From: Agapanthus africanus
Lineage: Eukaryota > Streptophyta > Magnoliopsida > Asparagales > Amaryllidaceae
Length of the DNA: 64,000 nt
Assembly: GCA_030015575.1 (NCBI GenBank)
Contig: CM057349.1
Coordinates: 259,217,077-259,281,076 of the forward strand
Reading direction: 5' to 3'
Positions 11,024 through 23,940 of the stretch are shown piece after piece. A program made the translations under genes and the position numbers. The notes below the pieces were generated by a model, which was not told the DNA's origin, made no database searches, and saw nothing but the letters and a program-made list of their open reading frames with translations. Each line of letters opens with the position of its first letter. The stretch's first letter is position 1.

Positions 11024-12917
11024 TGTAAGTCGATGTACAACACCCCACGAATTGCGGGGAGGCGGAAATATGAAAAACGATCTTGTCCTTTGCTTAAACA
11101 TCGACTAACCGCACGAATCGAAGCTAAACGATAACTAACATGAAACATAGAAGTTCTATACTACTATGTTTAGGGATTATACCTAACGAATCGTGTCCTT
11201 CGTCTTTGCGAACTCCTCCTCCTCCTCGGCCTTCTCGAAGTAGTAGACGATCCACCCGAGAGCTTTACTCCAAGCTTAGCCTCTAAACTTGAGGCAACTA
11301 ACCTTCTTTAAGTGCTAATCAAAGAAGCTAGGTGATATAGAGTGAGGGTTATGGTTTAATTAGTCTAACTAATCCTTGTACTCAACACATGAGAGGGGAG
11401 GATTAGGGTTTGAAGAGGGAGAGCTTGAGGAGAGAGAAGATGAACATAATAATGAGAAGAGAAAATGAGTTATCATAATATATATCAAGCATTTTATTTT
11501 ATCAAGAAAAGAAAAGAAAATGATTTACAACCATGCTTGATAAATATCTTGTGGTGATTCATCTCCATGAGTCATTAAGCAATTATGAAGCATTAATGAC
11601 ATGGATGAATCATCCATATGACTCACTAATCTCATTCAATGTATATGCCACCTAAACCTCCTTAGTCACCACCTTCTAGAAGCTTCTCGCGCAATTACGA
11701 GAACGCCCCTCCTTTCCGCAAAAATACGGAAAAACTTTAGACTGTATAAATCCAATAACCGGATACCAGTAACTGGCTTAAACCAAAGCCGACTGGTAAA
11801 AACTGTCCGAAAGTCGTACGTGCGTAAACACACGTATGCGTCCAAACCCTTGTCGTAAAACCATACGACCTCTATATCGTTTCGCCTGGAGTAGGGAAAC
11901 TCTCTGTGTGGGACTCTAGAGACTCGACTACTACGCTGGCAGTGGGTTTAACCACAGACCGCAAGCGGCACTAGCTGTACGTAACGGTCCCCAGGTAGAT
12001 GTCGATAAGAAGGCCGATGAGGAAACCCATCCGAACTCCTACTGAGTCTGATGTGACAATCTCCGTACAGTCCGGTCCGTTCGTCTAAGACTATCGCATA
12101 TCGGGCCTAGGGGGCGGCAAGCGTCAGTCCCCTAATAGCGGTATAAGTCGTGTCGGAGGGAAGCCCATTACACCCTGAGAAACTACTGGAACCTACCAGC
12201 AAATCTCGCTTGCCCTGGCCAGGGACTTTGCGTAATGGCTCTCTGACACAGCGCGATATCAACCCCCAATACCGGGAGAGACGAATCCTGTCTAACCGCC
12301 ACTGCCTCCAAGTGCTCGGGACTGCACCCAACTGCTACCTGTTTGCACGACTCCTTTGAGCCGTGGTAGGGTAGCAATCTAAGAACAGTGGGACACACTC
12401 GAGGCGAAGTAGCAGTGTCAAGTCCGCGGACTATGCTGTACTCATGTCACCTGGGAACTGTTCACTGACGACCGGTATAAAACCATCCAACAGTTCCCTG
12501 TGAGTCCTGTCCGGTGTACCCGTAACCCAACGAGCACCTGCATACTATCTCCAGTACGACGTACTGACGGCTGTGGGACAGACCATCTCCCCAACTGGGA
12601 TGAGAAGCGTACACACTAGTCTACTCCGGAGTATCGATGCCCTGTCTCTATAATCCAACGACTAGGGACCTGAATAAGGATGTGCTTGTAGACTACCCAG
12701 CCCCCACTAGTGTGACTGCCATCACAACGCTGGTAGTCAAGCAAGATCCTAAGAGCTCTATCAATACGTATACTCATATATTAAGATAGAAAAAACCAAG
12801 TAGCATACTACCATGTTTAGCAAGACTGTTATATACATGTGAATATCCCAAGCTTCCATTAAGTAATATACAAACTAGTATGATACAATAATGGCCCCTA
12901 GGGCATATACACTAACA
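11024..12917 (-). repeat. 3' LTR of element B
   Basis: TGTAAGTCGATG...ATACACTAACA in window orientation, nearly identical to 18890-20784. Followed on its right by the polypurine tract of B. Contains the core GTACAGTCCGGTCCG near 12064. Confidence 0.95.
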
Positions 12918-12931
12918 ATCTCCCACTTGCA

Positions 12932-15900
12932 CTAGGGCCATGTACTGGCATATCGAAGACCGATGATCTCGAGTAGCCTCTCGAACTGAATCTGAGGTAG
13001 GGCCTTTGTGAATGGATCAGCAATGTTCTCTTCAGAAGCAACTCTCCGAACCTCGATCTCCTGACGATCAATGATCTCCCTGATCAGGTGATACCGCCTT
13101 AAGATGTGTCTGGACTTCTGATGGGACCTTGGTTCCTTTGCTAAAGCTATAGCTCCGTTGTTGTCGCAATACAGATGTATTGGATCAACTATGGTAGGAA
13201 CCACCTGAAGTTCTGTTAGGAACTTCTTCATCCAGACTGCTTCTTTTGCGGCATTGCAAGCAGCTATATACTCCGCTTCCATCGTCGAGTCAGCAATGGT
13301 GTCCTGCTTGGAGCTCTTCCAGCACACCGCCCCTCCATTGAGGGTAAAGACATAACCCGACATGGATTTGGAATCGTCCTTATCACTCTGAAAGCCGGAA
13401 TCAGCAAAGGCCTCCAACCTGAGGTCTTTTCCGCCGTAAACCAAGAACATCTCCTTAGTCCTTCTCAGGTACTTGAGAATGTTCTTTACTGCTATCCAGT
13501 GCTTCTCCCCTGGGCCTGACTGATACCGGCTTACCACGCTCAGTGCGTAAGCTACATCTGGTCTGGTGCACAACATCGCATACATTATAGAGCCTACCGC
13601 AGAAGCGTAGGGTATAATAGACATGCGTTCCCTTTCCAAATCAGTCTTGGGAGACATCTCTTTGGAGAGGGTGATTCCGTGACAAGCCGGTAGATTACCG
13701 CGCTTAGAATCTTCCATACTGAATCTTTTCAGTACAGTGTCGATATACCTGGACTGCGAAAGTCCCAACATCCTCTTGGATCTATCACGATAGATCCGGA
13801 TCCCCAGAATGTAAGAGACATCACCCAGGTCTTTCATGGAGAACCTGTGTGACAAGAATCCTTTGACAGATTGTAGCATAGGAATTTCATTTCCTATCAA
13901 TAGAATGTCATCCACGTACAAGACGTGGAATACGACACTTCTGGCTACAACTTTACTATATATGCACGGTTCATCTGGATTTTTGATAAAGTCATATTCT
14001 TTGACTGTCTCATCAAAACAGATGTTCCAACTCCGCGATGCCTGCTTTAGTCCATAAATGGACTTAAGCAGCTTGCATACTTGCCCTCTGCTCCCACTCT
14101 GATTGAAACCCTCTGGCTGATCCATATAGACGCACTCTTCTAAATTTCCATTCAGAAAAGCCGTCTTTACGTCCATCTGCCAGATTTCATAATCATGGAA
14201 GGCAGCAATAGCAAGAAGGACCCGAATGGATTTGAGCATAGCCACTGGAGAAAAAGTTTCGTCATAGTCCAAACCAGGTCTTTGACGAAAACCCTTTGCA
14301 ACAAGTCTAGCCTTATAGGTTTCCACCTGTCCATCTACACCAATCTTTTTCTTGAAGATCCATTTGCATCCTATGGGTTTTACCCCATCTGGAGCAAAGT
14401 CCAAAGTCCATACTTTGTTGGTGTACATGGACTCCATTTCGGTCCGCATTGCATCTAGCCATCGTACCGAGTCGCCGCTCTGGATGGCCTGCTGGAAGTC
14501 AGTAGGTTCATTATCATCTATGATGCAATCCTCTCTATCCCCATCTATGAGAAAACCTTAGTATCTCTCAGGCGGATGAGACGGCCTACTACTCCTGCGG
14601 AGGGGTGCGGGAATGTCCTGTTCTTCTTGAACTACTGGTTCTACCAAACTTTCAGTAGCAGTTTGTGGTTCTGGAATTTCTTCCAGTTCTATTTCGCTCC
14701 CACTTATTTCCTTTTCTAAAAACTGATGTTCCAGAAAATGGGCATTACGAGAAACAAAAACCTTTTGTTCCTCTGCGTAATAGAAATAATATCCCTTGGA
14801 GTTCTTTGGATATCCCACAAACATACATTTTACTGATCATGCCTCGAGCTTGTCCACATGCTGCTTTTTAACAAAAGCTGGACATCCCCAAATCTTCATA
14901 TGCTGAAGATGGGGTTTCTTCCCAGTCCACATCTGATATGGAGTGGTAGGCACAGTTTTGGTAGGAGCCATGTTCAAAAGATATGCCGCTGATTCTAGCG
15001 CATAACCCCAGAAAGATCGCGGTAACTCAGCATTACTCATCATGGATCGTACCATATCCAATAGGGTTCGATTCCGTCTCTCCGATACACCATTATGCTG
15101 TGGAGTGTATGGAGGAGTAAGCTGAGAGAGAATTCCTTTCTCTTTTAGGTAACCTAGGAACTCGGCACTCAAGTATTCACCACCTCGATCAGATCTAAGT
15201 GTCTTGATACTTTTGCCGGTTTGGTTTTCTACTTCATTCTTATACTCTTGGAATTTCTCAAAAGTCTCGGATTTATATTTCATCAGATAAATGAATCCGT
15301 ATCTTGAGTAATCATCCGTGAAAGTAATGAAATAGGAAAAACCACCTCTTGCATGTGTATACAATGGACCACATACATCGCTGTGTATGAGTCCTAAGAG
15401 CTCGCTCGCTCTTACTCCTTGTCCAGTGAATGGAGTCTTTGTCATCTTTCCTTTGAGACAAGATTGACAAGTGTCATAAGTTTGATATTCGAACGAGTCT
15501 AAATATCATTCTCTATGCAACTTAGTCAACCTTCTCTCATTGATGTAACCCAGTCTACAATGCCATAAGAAAGCTTTATTTAAATCTGGAGACTTTCTTT
15601 TAAGTGTGTTCTGGACATTGAAAATTTGGAGTTGGTTTAAAACATATATACCGTTATTTAGTGTACCAGACCCAATCAAACCATGATTAAGGTGGATGTT
15701 AACAACATCTCTTACAAACGTGAAATCATAACCTTTATTTGATAACAAGGAAACTGATATGATATTACACGTTAAGCTTGGTACAAAAAAATAGTTATGT
15801 AAAACCAAAATGTGTCCACTCGTCAATCCTAGGTGATAATCCCCGACGGACGCAGCTCCCACGCTAGCTCCGTTAGCAACCTTTAGGGTCATATCACCTT

Positions 15901-16921
15901 CCTTCACCACTCTACGGTTTCTCAGTGCCTGCAATGAATTGCAAATATGAGATCCTGATCCGGTATCCAATACCCAGGAAGTAGAGTTGATCGACAGACA
16001 ATTCTCAATTACAAACACACCTGAAGTCGAAGCCACAGCTTGCTTCGGTTCCTGGTTCTTGGCGTTCCACGCCTTGCAATCCTTCTTCCAGTGCCCTTTC
16101 CTGTGACAATGGAAGCACTCATCCTGGCCCACTACCGGTACCGCAAACTTTTTCTTTCCCTTCCCTCTCACCTTACTAACACCTCCTCTAGGTTTGGTGG
16201 CGGCCTTCTTCTTCCTTCCTTTGGCCCTAGCCTTGGACCCGGAAGAAGATGCACCGCTAACAAACATAGCGGGTGTTTCCCTTGTCTTCTGCAAGGTGCC
16301 TTCTGCACTCCTTAACATGTTCAGGAGTTTCGGAAGTTCAACTTCTTTTCTTTGAATGTTGAAGTTCAGGATAAACTGGGCGTAGGTGTGAGGAAGGGAC
16401 TGGAGAATGAGGTCTGTATAGAGCTCATTATCCAAAGTCGTCCCAAGGTCTGCGAGCTCTTCAATATAGCCGATCATCTTTAGGACATGTTCTCCTACCG
16501 ATGACCCGACAGCCAACCTCGCTCAAAACAAGTTCTTAGAGGTCTCGTATCTTGCTATACGAGATTGCTCTCCATAAAGTTCCTTTGTATGGAGAAATAT
16601 GCCATCTAGGTTCATATCCTCGTGCCTCCTCTGATGTTCATTGTTCATTGAGGCAAGCACGATGCACTTGGCTTTCGCGCAATCTAAATCCCAGGTTTTG
16701 CGGATTTCCTTATCCGCATTGCTGGATTTGGGACCAGGGACAGTAGGTGGCGTAGCGGTGAGGACGTACCCCAGTTTGTCATAGGTCAAAGCCATTTTGA
16801 CATTCCGCAGCCAATCTTTATAGTTTGGCCCTGTCAGTATATTTTTCTCTAAAAGTAACTTAAGTCCAGTCATTTTCAGGGTCGCTGCAATTAGGAGAGA
16901 GAGAAGAAAACTCTTTAGCAT
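12932..16921 (-). pseudogene. gag-pol region of Copia element B
   Basis: Minus-strand polyprotein region in the order gag, protease, integrase, reverse transcriptase, RNase H. Gag (about 16.9-16.1 kb) has GPNYKDWLRNVKMALTYDKL, an ILQSLP motif, and a zinc knuckle CFHCHRKGHWKKDC near 16.1 kb. Protease has the DTGSGSHIC active site near 15.97 kb. The pre-integrase domain WHCRLGYIN is near 15.55 kb. The integrase core (about 15.4-15.0 kb) has SDVCGP, RSDRGGEYLS and HNGVSERRNRTLL. RT (about 14.45-13.7 kb) has GCKWIFKKK, MDVKTAFLNG, YGLKQASRSW and YVDDILLIG. RNase H (about 13.45-12.95 kb) has FADSGFQ and the DSTMEAEYIAA motif. Gag and motif pattern fit the Angela/BARE-like lineage. In the living family this polyprotein builds virus-like particles and copies and inserts the element; here it is a lightly damaged fossil. 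Confidence 0.93.
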
Positions 16922-17374
16922 GATGCTCTTGCAAGTTTAGAGTGGTTTTTAGTTTATCTAAACTGGATGGCTCCCGCTGTTTCTCGAATCCTTCCTCAAA
17001 CCATAAAAGAAGAATTAGCCAGGACTATTCTCACTGTACAATACTTGCTTAACCGTTCAGCCAGGCTAGTGTCGATACTTCGAGGGAGGTTTTCCAACGC
17101 TTTCGCGAAGTTCCTTAATTAAATAACCTCTTTTCTCTGGGGGCGTAACCCCGCTGACACCTTTCTTGACACCTACTTGGTTTATAGCATTGATCGTTAA
17201 GTGACGAATCTCCTGATAAGTAGCATATACTCACAGTAGGATCGGGATCCAAATATCATCGTATGATAATGTTGAAGGAATGCTACCAACATTCATCAAA
17301 CTCCAAATGGTATGCATCTCTTTGCAAATTTCAGTTTCTTTAGAAATTCCCGATATAAGTTTTTGCCCCATGCT

Positions 17375-17584
17375 CTTATGACCTTGGCTTTGGTCAAAAT
17401 GTCATAAGTCACATGTCAAGTTCTACCCGTCATTATCTTGTCAAATTTGAACCCATCCGTATATACCCCTGACTTTGGTCAAATGATAATACGACTGTCC
17501 CAAACCAACTCATCTATCTTATGCAACAAATGAAAACCCAGCAGCTACCAAACACTATGCCTTGACTTTGGCCAAAATGCATAG
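17375..17584 (-). repeat. Leader inverted-repeat array in B
   Basis: Outer stems CTTATGAC/GTCATAAG (17375-17408) and CTATGC/GCATAG (17555-17584), with a weaker middle member around 17470-17510. Each surrounds a TTGGC or TTGAC next to GTCAA or GCCAA. On the element's sense strand they read TTTGACC, which is also a W-box sequence. Confidence 0.8.
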
Positions 17585-18618
17585 CTTGAATACTACTGAA
17601 TACTCAAATGAAATGACGGAGGGCTACGAATGGTTCTGGCGAAACCGTGAACGTAGTGAACTTGATATAACCGAAGGAACCTGATAGCTTTTAAAAGGAG
17701 TGGTTAAAGCTCCGCATTTAAAAATATCTGTTTTTAAAATTAACCGAGTGGTTTCTTTTAAATTGTTCCAACGATTAAACTTTTGGTTTATTTTCTTTGC
17801 ATTATAAATAATGCGTCCCATCATTAACCTATCATTACAGAAAACAACGAAAATACAACGTCCTCTTATGCCATCCGCATTCGCCACGGGGTCCCGTCAT
17901 CACCCGTTAGGTTACTTAACTAACGACAGAGCGGGGGCTGGGCTAGCGCGGGTGTAAAACATAAGTGACGTCTAAATAGCTATCATATATAGATATTGTA
18001 CATTGGTCAGACGCAATAATAGGCATTCCAGATCACAGATGAACTTTATTGGATTTGCAAGCAATCCGTGTTTGCTTTGAGCCTGCAACAAAAGACGGAT
18101 TACACAGTTGTGATGAATAGCCATTATCCCACCCAAGACCCCAACGGGTACGGCAAACTACCCGCCCGGCAGTTTGTGCACCCCACCTTGGGTCTGTCCT
18201 CGGAGCAAAAACAGTAAAATGAAATAATACAACGGTGGCAACAACCGCAACCTGGATGTGCCCCGCAAAATAATATTACAACAAATTACATTTACATCAA
18301 ATGAATTAAATAATAACCCATCACATAACCCCGGCTATACATCACAACAGTCCAACACAGTTCATATTCACAAACAAATAAAATCCATTACAGAAATGTG
18401 CAACCCCCTGCCAACCGACATACTAGCAGTTAGGGGAGGTTACGAACACATTATACAAACACAGATATAATCCAACAAGAAAATACTGTATAATTTCGAT
18501 CGATTAAACACTTTTAATTTTGCTCCAATACTTCTCTGTAAATCTGAAACCTGAGCAAAAATAAAAACTTCCAGAAAATACCAAATATCACAGAGAAGTA
18601 ACACAGGAAAATTAGGTT

Positions 18619-18699
18619 CCTGAATCGCCAACTCGACGGCGGAAGCGCGGCGGATCGGTGCGATCCGCCGCGGTTCCGCGGCGCTTTAGGCGATTCAGG
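18619..18699 (-). repeat. 81-nt compound hairpin in the leader of B
   Basis: The outer arms CCTGAATCGCC (18619-18629) and GGCGATTCAGG (18689-18699) are perfect complements. Inside are a GCGGCGGATC/GATCCGCCGC stem and a CCGCGGTTCCGCGG near-palindrome. It lies 178 nt downstream of the primer-binding site. Confidence 0.9.
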
Positions 18700-18876
18700 G
18701 GCCCAAATTTCTTGGGTGTTCTTCTACTGTCTTTTTAAGCTTTCTGAACCTCCCTGAAAAATTTTTGGACTTCATTTAAAAATCGACAAAAACTTGTGAT
18801 TTCGGGTTTTCCGGTTTCGTTTTTTCCGTTCGAAATTCATACAAATTTGCAAGTAAGTTATTTATTGTTTAGCGAG

Positions 18877-18888
18877 GCTCTGATACCA
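18877..18888 (-). other. Primer-binding site of element B (tRNA-iMet)
   Basis: Minus strand TGGTATCAGAGC, complementary to the 3' end of plant initiator-methionine tRNA, one base from the 5' LTR. Confidence 0.95.
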
Positions 18889-18889
18889 C

Positions 18890-20784
18890 TGTAAGTCGAT
18901 GTACAACACCCCACGAATTGCGGGGAGCCGAAAATATGAAAAACGATCTTGTCCTTTGCTTAAACATCGACTAACCGCACGAATCGAAGCTAAACGATAA
19001 CTAACATGAAACATAGAAGTTCTATACTACTATGTTTAGGGATTATACCTAACGAATCGTGTCCTTCGTCTTTGCGAACTCCTCCTCCTCCTCGGCCTTC
19101 TCGAAGTAGTAGACGATCCACCCGAGAGCTTTACTCCAAGCTTAGCCTCTAAACTTGAGGCAACTAACCTTCTTTAAGTGCTAATCAAAGAAGCTAGGTG
19201 ATATAGAGTGAGGGTTATGGTTTAATTAGTCTAACTAATCCTTGTACTCAACACATGAGAGGGGAGGATTAGGGTTTGAAGAGGGAGAGCTTGAGGAGAG
19301 AGAAGATGAACATAATAATGAGAAGAGAAAATGAGTTATCATAATATATATCAAGCATTTTATTTTATCAAGAAAAGAAAAGAAAATGATTTACAACCAT
19401 GCTTGATAAATATCTTGTGGTGATTCATCTCCATGAGTCATTAAGCAATTATGAAGCATTAATGACATGGATGAATCATCCATATGACTCACTAATCTCA
19501 TTCAATGTATATGCCACCTAAACCTCCTTAGTCACCACCTTCTAGAAGCTTCTCACGCAATTACGAGAACGCCCCTCCTTTCCGCAAAAATACGGAAAAA
19601 CTTTAGACTGTATAAATCCAATAACCGGATACCAGTAACTGGCTTAAACCAAAGCCGACTGGTAAAAACTGTCCGAAAGTCGTACGTGCGTAAACACACG
19701 TATGCGTCCGAACCCTTGTCGTAAAACCATACGACCTCTATATCGTTTCGCCTGGAGTAGGGAAACTCTCTGTGTGGGACTCTAGAGACTCGACTACTAC
19801 GCTGGCAGTGGGTTTAACCACAGACCGCAAGCGGCACTAGCTGTACGTAACGGTCCCCAGGTAGATGTCGATAAGAAGGCCGATGAGGAAACCCATCCGA
19901 ACTCCTACTGAGTCTGATGTGACAATCTCCGTACAGTCCGGTCCGTTCGTCTAAGACTATCGCATATCGGGCCTAGGGGGGCGGCAAGCGTCAGTCCCCT
20001 AATAGCGGTATAAGTCGTGTCGGAGGGAAGCCCATTACACCCTGAGAAACTACTGGAACCTACCAGCAAATCTCGCTTGCCCTAGCCAGGGACTTTGCGT
20101 AATGGCTCTCTGACACAGCGCGATATCAACCCCCAATACCGGGAGAGACGAATCCTGTCTAACCGCCACTGCCTCCAAGTGCTCGGGACTGCACCCAACT
20201 GCTACCTGTTTGCACGACTCCTTTGAGCCGTGGTAGGGTAGCAATCTAAGAACAGTGGGACACACTCGAGGCGAAGTAGCAGTGTCAAGTCCGCGGACTA
20301 TGCTGTACTCATGTCACCTGGGAACTGTTCACTGACGACTGGTATAAAACCATCCAACAGTTCCCTGTGAGTCCTGTCCGGTGTACCCGTAACCCAACGA
20401 GCACCTGCATACTATCTCCAGTACGACGTACTGACGGCTGTGGGACAGACCATCTCCCCAACTGGGATGAGAAGCGTACACACTAGTCTACTCCGGAGTA
20501 TCGATGCCCTGTCTCGATAATCCAACGACTAGGGACCTGAATAAGGATGTGCTTGTAGACTACCCAGCCCCCACTAGTGTGACTGCCATCACAACGCTTG
20601 TAGTCAAGCAAGATCCTAAGAGCTCTATCAATACGTATACTCACATATTAAGATAGAAAAAACCAAGTAGCATACTACCATGTTTTGCAAGACTGTTATA
20701 TACATGTGAATATCCCAAGCTTCCATTAAGTAATATACAAACTAGTATGATACAATAATAGCCCCTAGGGCATATACACTAACA
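18890..20784 (-). repeat. 5' LTR of element B
   Basis: Near-identical partner of 11024-12917. It adjoins the primer-binding site on the left and resumed C LTR on the right. Contains the core GTACAGTCCGGTCCG near 19931. Confidence 0.95.
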
Positions 20785-21183
20785 CTGCGCACCCGTATAC
20801 CTTCTCTGATGTCAAACACCAATGGATGTGGGATCATCCATCGCCCATCATATGGGTCAAGAAGCATATACGCTAGTCCACTATGGAATATCGATGCCCT
20901 GTCTCGATACTCCCATGACTAGGAACAATTGAAGGATGTACTTACCTACTACCCTGTCCCCACTAGTATGATCTGGATCATAATCCTGGTAGTTAAGTAC
21001 TCATCCTAAGGGCTTTATCAACATGTAATAGAGAAACAATAAGTGTACATGTTAAGATAAAGAGAAACCAGATAGTATACTATCATGTCGAACAAGAAAG
21101 TCCTCCCTATATATGTCCAATCATCCACTACAATATACATCACATGTATAGTAATGGCCTCTAGGGCATACATATTACTAACA
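20785..21183 (-). repeat. 3' LTR of element C, right piece
   Basis: Resumes the C LTR after B: CACCCGTATACC, TCAAACACCAATGGATGTGG, the GTCGAACAAGAAAGTCC block and the terminal ACTAACA at 21183. It is followed by polypurine tract AAGTGGGAGATTG on the minus strand. Confidence 0.85.
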
Positions 21184-21749
21184 ATCTCCCACTTGCACTA
21201 AGGCCATTTGTTGTAGTATCTCATACTCAACGTCCTATAGAAGTCTCTCTAGGGAAAGGCCTTTGTGAGTGGATCCGCCGTGTTATCCTTCACGTCAATT
21301 CTCCTAACCTTGATCCCTTGGAGATCAACCATCTCCATGATCAGATGATACTGTCCTTAGAATATGTCTGGAATGCTGATGGGACCTACGTTCCTAGGCC
21401 AAAGCCACAACTCCATTGTTGTCACAATAATAGTTATTGGACGCTCAATGGTAAGAACCATGTTCATCTCATGAACAAGAAATATCCAGACAACCTCTTT
21501 GGTAGCATCGTTGGTAGTGATGTATTCAGCCTTTATCGTCTAGTATGTCACGGTATCTAGCTTGGTACTCTTCCAACATACCGTCCCTCCACTGAGGGTA
21601 ATGACAATGCCTGTGACTGACTTTCAGTCGACCTTATCACTCTGGAAGCTCGAACCAAGAACATTCTTTTATTGCTTCTCAAGTACTTAAGAATGTCTTT
21701 CATAGCTGTCCAGTGATTCTCCCAAAATCCGATTGATTCCTAATCACTA
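21184..21749 (-). pseudogene. Polypurine tract and pol tail remnant of element C
   Basis: Noncoding-looking remnant of the RT/RNase H end of a Copia pol on the minus strand. It is recognisable by alignment with B around 12.94-13.5 kb (GCACTAAGGCCAT, GGCCTTTGTGAGTGGATC, GATCAGATGATACTG, CTTCTCAAGTACTTAAGAATG). It is heavily damaged, with many breaks. Element D interrupts it at 21750; the remainder of C would lie beyond D, outside the window. Confidence 0.75.
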
Positions 21750-23940
21750 TGCAGGGTTACATAGCACGACAGAAAGGTTTCGGGATGCATCGTCCATGCC
21801 AATTTCAAAAATTTGCCGTAATAAAGTACTCTAACCCTAGAATCTTAACTAGAGATTTAGACGAACTAGCAATGCAAACAACTTTACATCTAAGTGAATG
21901 AGGAATACAACCGTTGTAGACCGGTCCTTCACTTCTAAAGCTCCATGTAGTGGCCCCCTCGCTCCAAGTAGTGAACACCCGAACTCTAGTAAGGGTTCAC
22001 ATGAAGAAATGAACAAGCTTGCTCGAAGTCTTCGAGGCCGAAGATGATCTACGTCGAGGAGACTCAAGCTCATGCTACCTCTTCACTAATGGCAGATTAG
22101 TGAAGCAAACACCCTAAACTAAATGGCTAATATAGTAGAGGATGATGAAGTAGGAATTTGGCTCAGTTTAGATTTATTTTTCTCACAATATTTCTTCACC
22201 ATTTGAAAAGCTAGAAAGCTTTCTCATGAGGAAGAAGAAGATGAAGTGGAGATGAGAATGAAACTCATGAGGTGAGAATAGAAACCATGGGTGACTTAGT
22301 GTCATACACTAACTCATGTAGAGAATAAACCATGGCTAACAATAATGGTTATATTAATAAATATCTAATGTAAAACAAAATTAGTGAACTAAGTCAATGG
22401 TTAACAACAAGCTTCTCCAAGCTTCTAGTCATGACATAATTCCACCAATTTGTGAATTACTTTGATAAATAAAAACCTTAGATTATCATAAGCATGGTGT
22501 AAGTCTCACACACCCATGAAGCATGTATCATCTAGCATGACACAATAAAATATACATTAATATATATCACATATATACTAAAGCATAAAGTGAGAAAAAA
22601 AAATGTTTAAGTGAGAAAATATTAGTTAATGTAAATTAATATATCACATATATAATTATACATCAAATTATTAAATCAACACTTGATTTAATAATCCGGC
22701 TATATCACATACAACCGGCTAATATCAAACGTAACAACTTATCGAATCAACGCTTGATCCGATAACCCGGTTATATCACATATAACTGACCGATATCACA
22801 TATTGCGAGAATAGAATGCGGTATCACATACGCGCATTAATTTCGGTCCCACACATATCACATATGTGCTCCTACTTCGTTTCGCATGAACAAGGAAACC
22901 TCTTTGTAGGACTCTAAAAACTCGTCAATACGCCGGCAGTAGGTGATGATCATATCAAAAACCCACAAGCCGCAAGCGGTCTGCTAAACGTAATGGCCAC
23001 CCGGGTATTAAGCGATCAGAAGATCAACAAGCAAGCCTGCTCATACTCCTGCGAATCCAATCAGTAACTCTACCATACAGTCTGGTCTCTTCATCAGATA
23101 TGTCGCATATCACAGCCTGGCGGTGGTAAAACGTCAGACCCCAATAGCCAGATAAGTCATGCCGATGCAAGGCCCATAATGGTTCGAGAAACTACTGATA
23201 ACACTTACCAGTAGATCTCAGCAACCCTGGCCAGGGATTTCCTGTTATGGCTAATCAAGCATAGCGCAACATCAACCCCCAATACCGGGAGAGACGAAAT
23301 CCCCTCCTATCACTCATTGCCTCCATGTGACTCGGGACTGTACCAAAAAACCACCGTTTTGCATGATCTCTTAAACGTGGTAAGGTGAAAATCAAAGCAC
23401 GGTGGGAATCACACAAGAATCTATGATGATCTCGGGTTGACAGACTAACCTGTACCAGTGTGACCAGAGAACTGCTATCTGACGATAGGTATAATACCAT
23501 CTAGGAGTTCTCAGTGAGTCCGTTCGGTGTACACAGTCTCCACTGAGCACCTGTATACCATCTCTGATGTCAAACACCAATGGATATGGGAGCATCCATC
23601 GCCCATCATATGGGTCGAGAAGCGTATACGCTAGTCTACTCTGGAATATCGATGCCCTGTATCGATACTCCCACGGCTAGGAACTATTGAAGGATGTACT
23701 TACCGACTACCTTAGCCCTACCAGTATGATCTGCATCATAATCCTGGTAGTCAAGTACTCATCCTAAGGGCTTTATCAACATGTAATAGAGAGACAATAA
23801 GTGTACATGTTAAAATAAAGAGCAACCAGATAGCATACTATCATGTCGAGCAAGAAAGTCCCTCTATATATGTCCAAGCATCCGCTATAATATACATCAC
23901 ATGTATAATAATGGACTCTAGAGCATACATATAACTAACA
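21750..23940 (-). repeat. 3' LTR of Copia element D
   Basis: TGCAGGGTTACATAGC...ACTAACA, 2.19 kb, with the same internal order as the other LTRs, including a diverged core near 23071. The matching start (TGCAGTGTTACC) next to a primer-binding site at 48491 marks the other LTR of the same element. Over the 220 shared bases they differ by roughly 8%, so D is several million years old. Confidence 0.85.

Larger units (their letters stand above)
16922..18876 (-). other. 5' leader of element B
   Basis: About 1.95 kb of noncoding sequence between the primer-binding site and gag. From the primer side it carries the GC hairpin (18619-18699), the exchange region around 17.9-18.1 kb with CGTTAG/CTAACG (17905-17925), the three inverted repeats (17375-17584), and a pyrimidine-rich stretch before gag. 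Open frames within it are short and not conserved. Confidence 0.85.
11024..20784 (-). mobile_element. Copia element B, Angela/BARE-like, young and nearly whole
   Basis: A 9.76 kb element on the minus strand. The LTRs are 18890-20784 (5') and 11024-12917 (3'), 1.89 kb each and about 0.6% different by eye, so a few hundred thousand years old at usual plant rates. Primer-binding site 18877-18888; polypurine tract around 12918-12935 (minus strand AAGTGGGAGAT). The host LTR of C is duplicated as ctgc on both sides (actgc if the terminal A is shared). Leader about 1.95 kb, then a gag-pol region at about 12.93-16.92 kb in Copia order. The coding region appears to carry only about three to five breaks. 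This is the most recent full insertion in the window. Confidence 0.95.
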
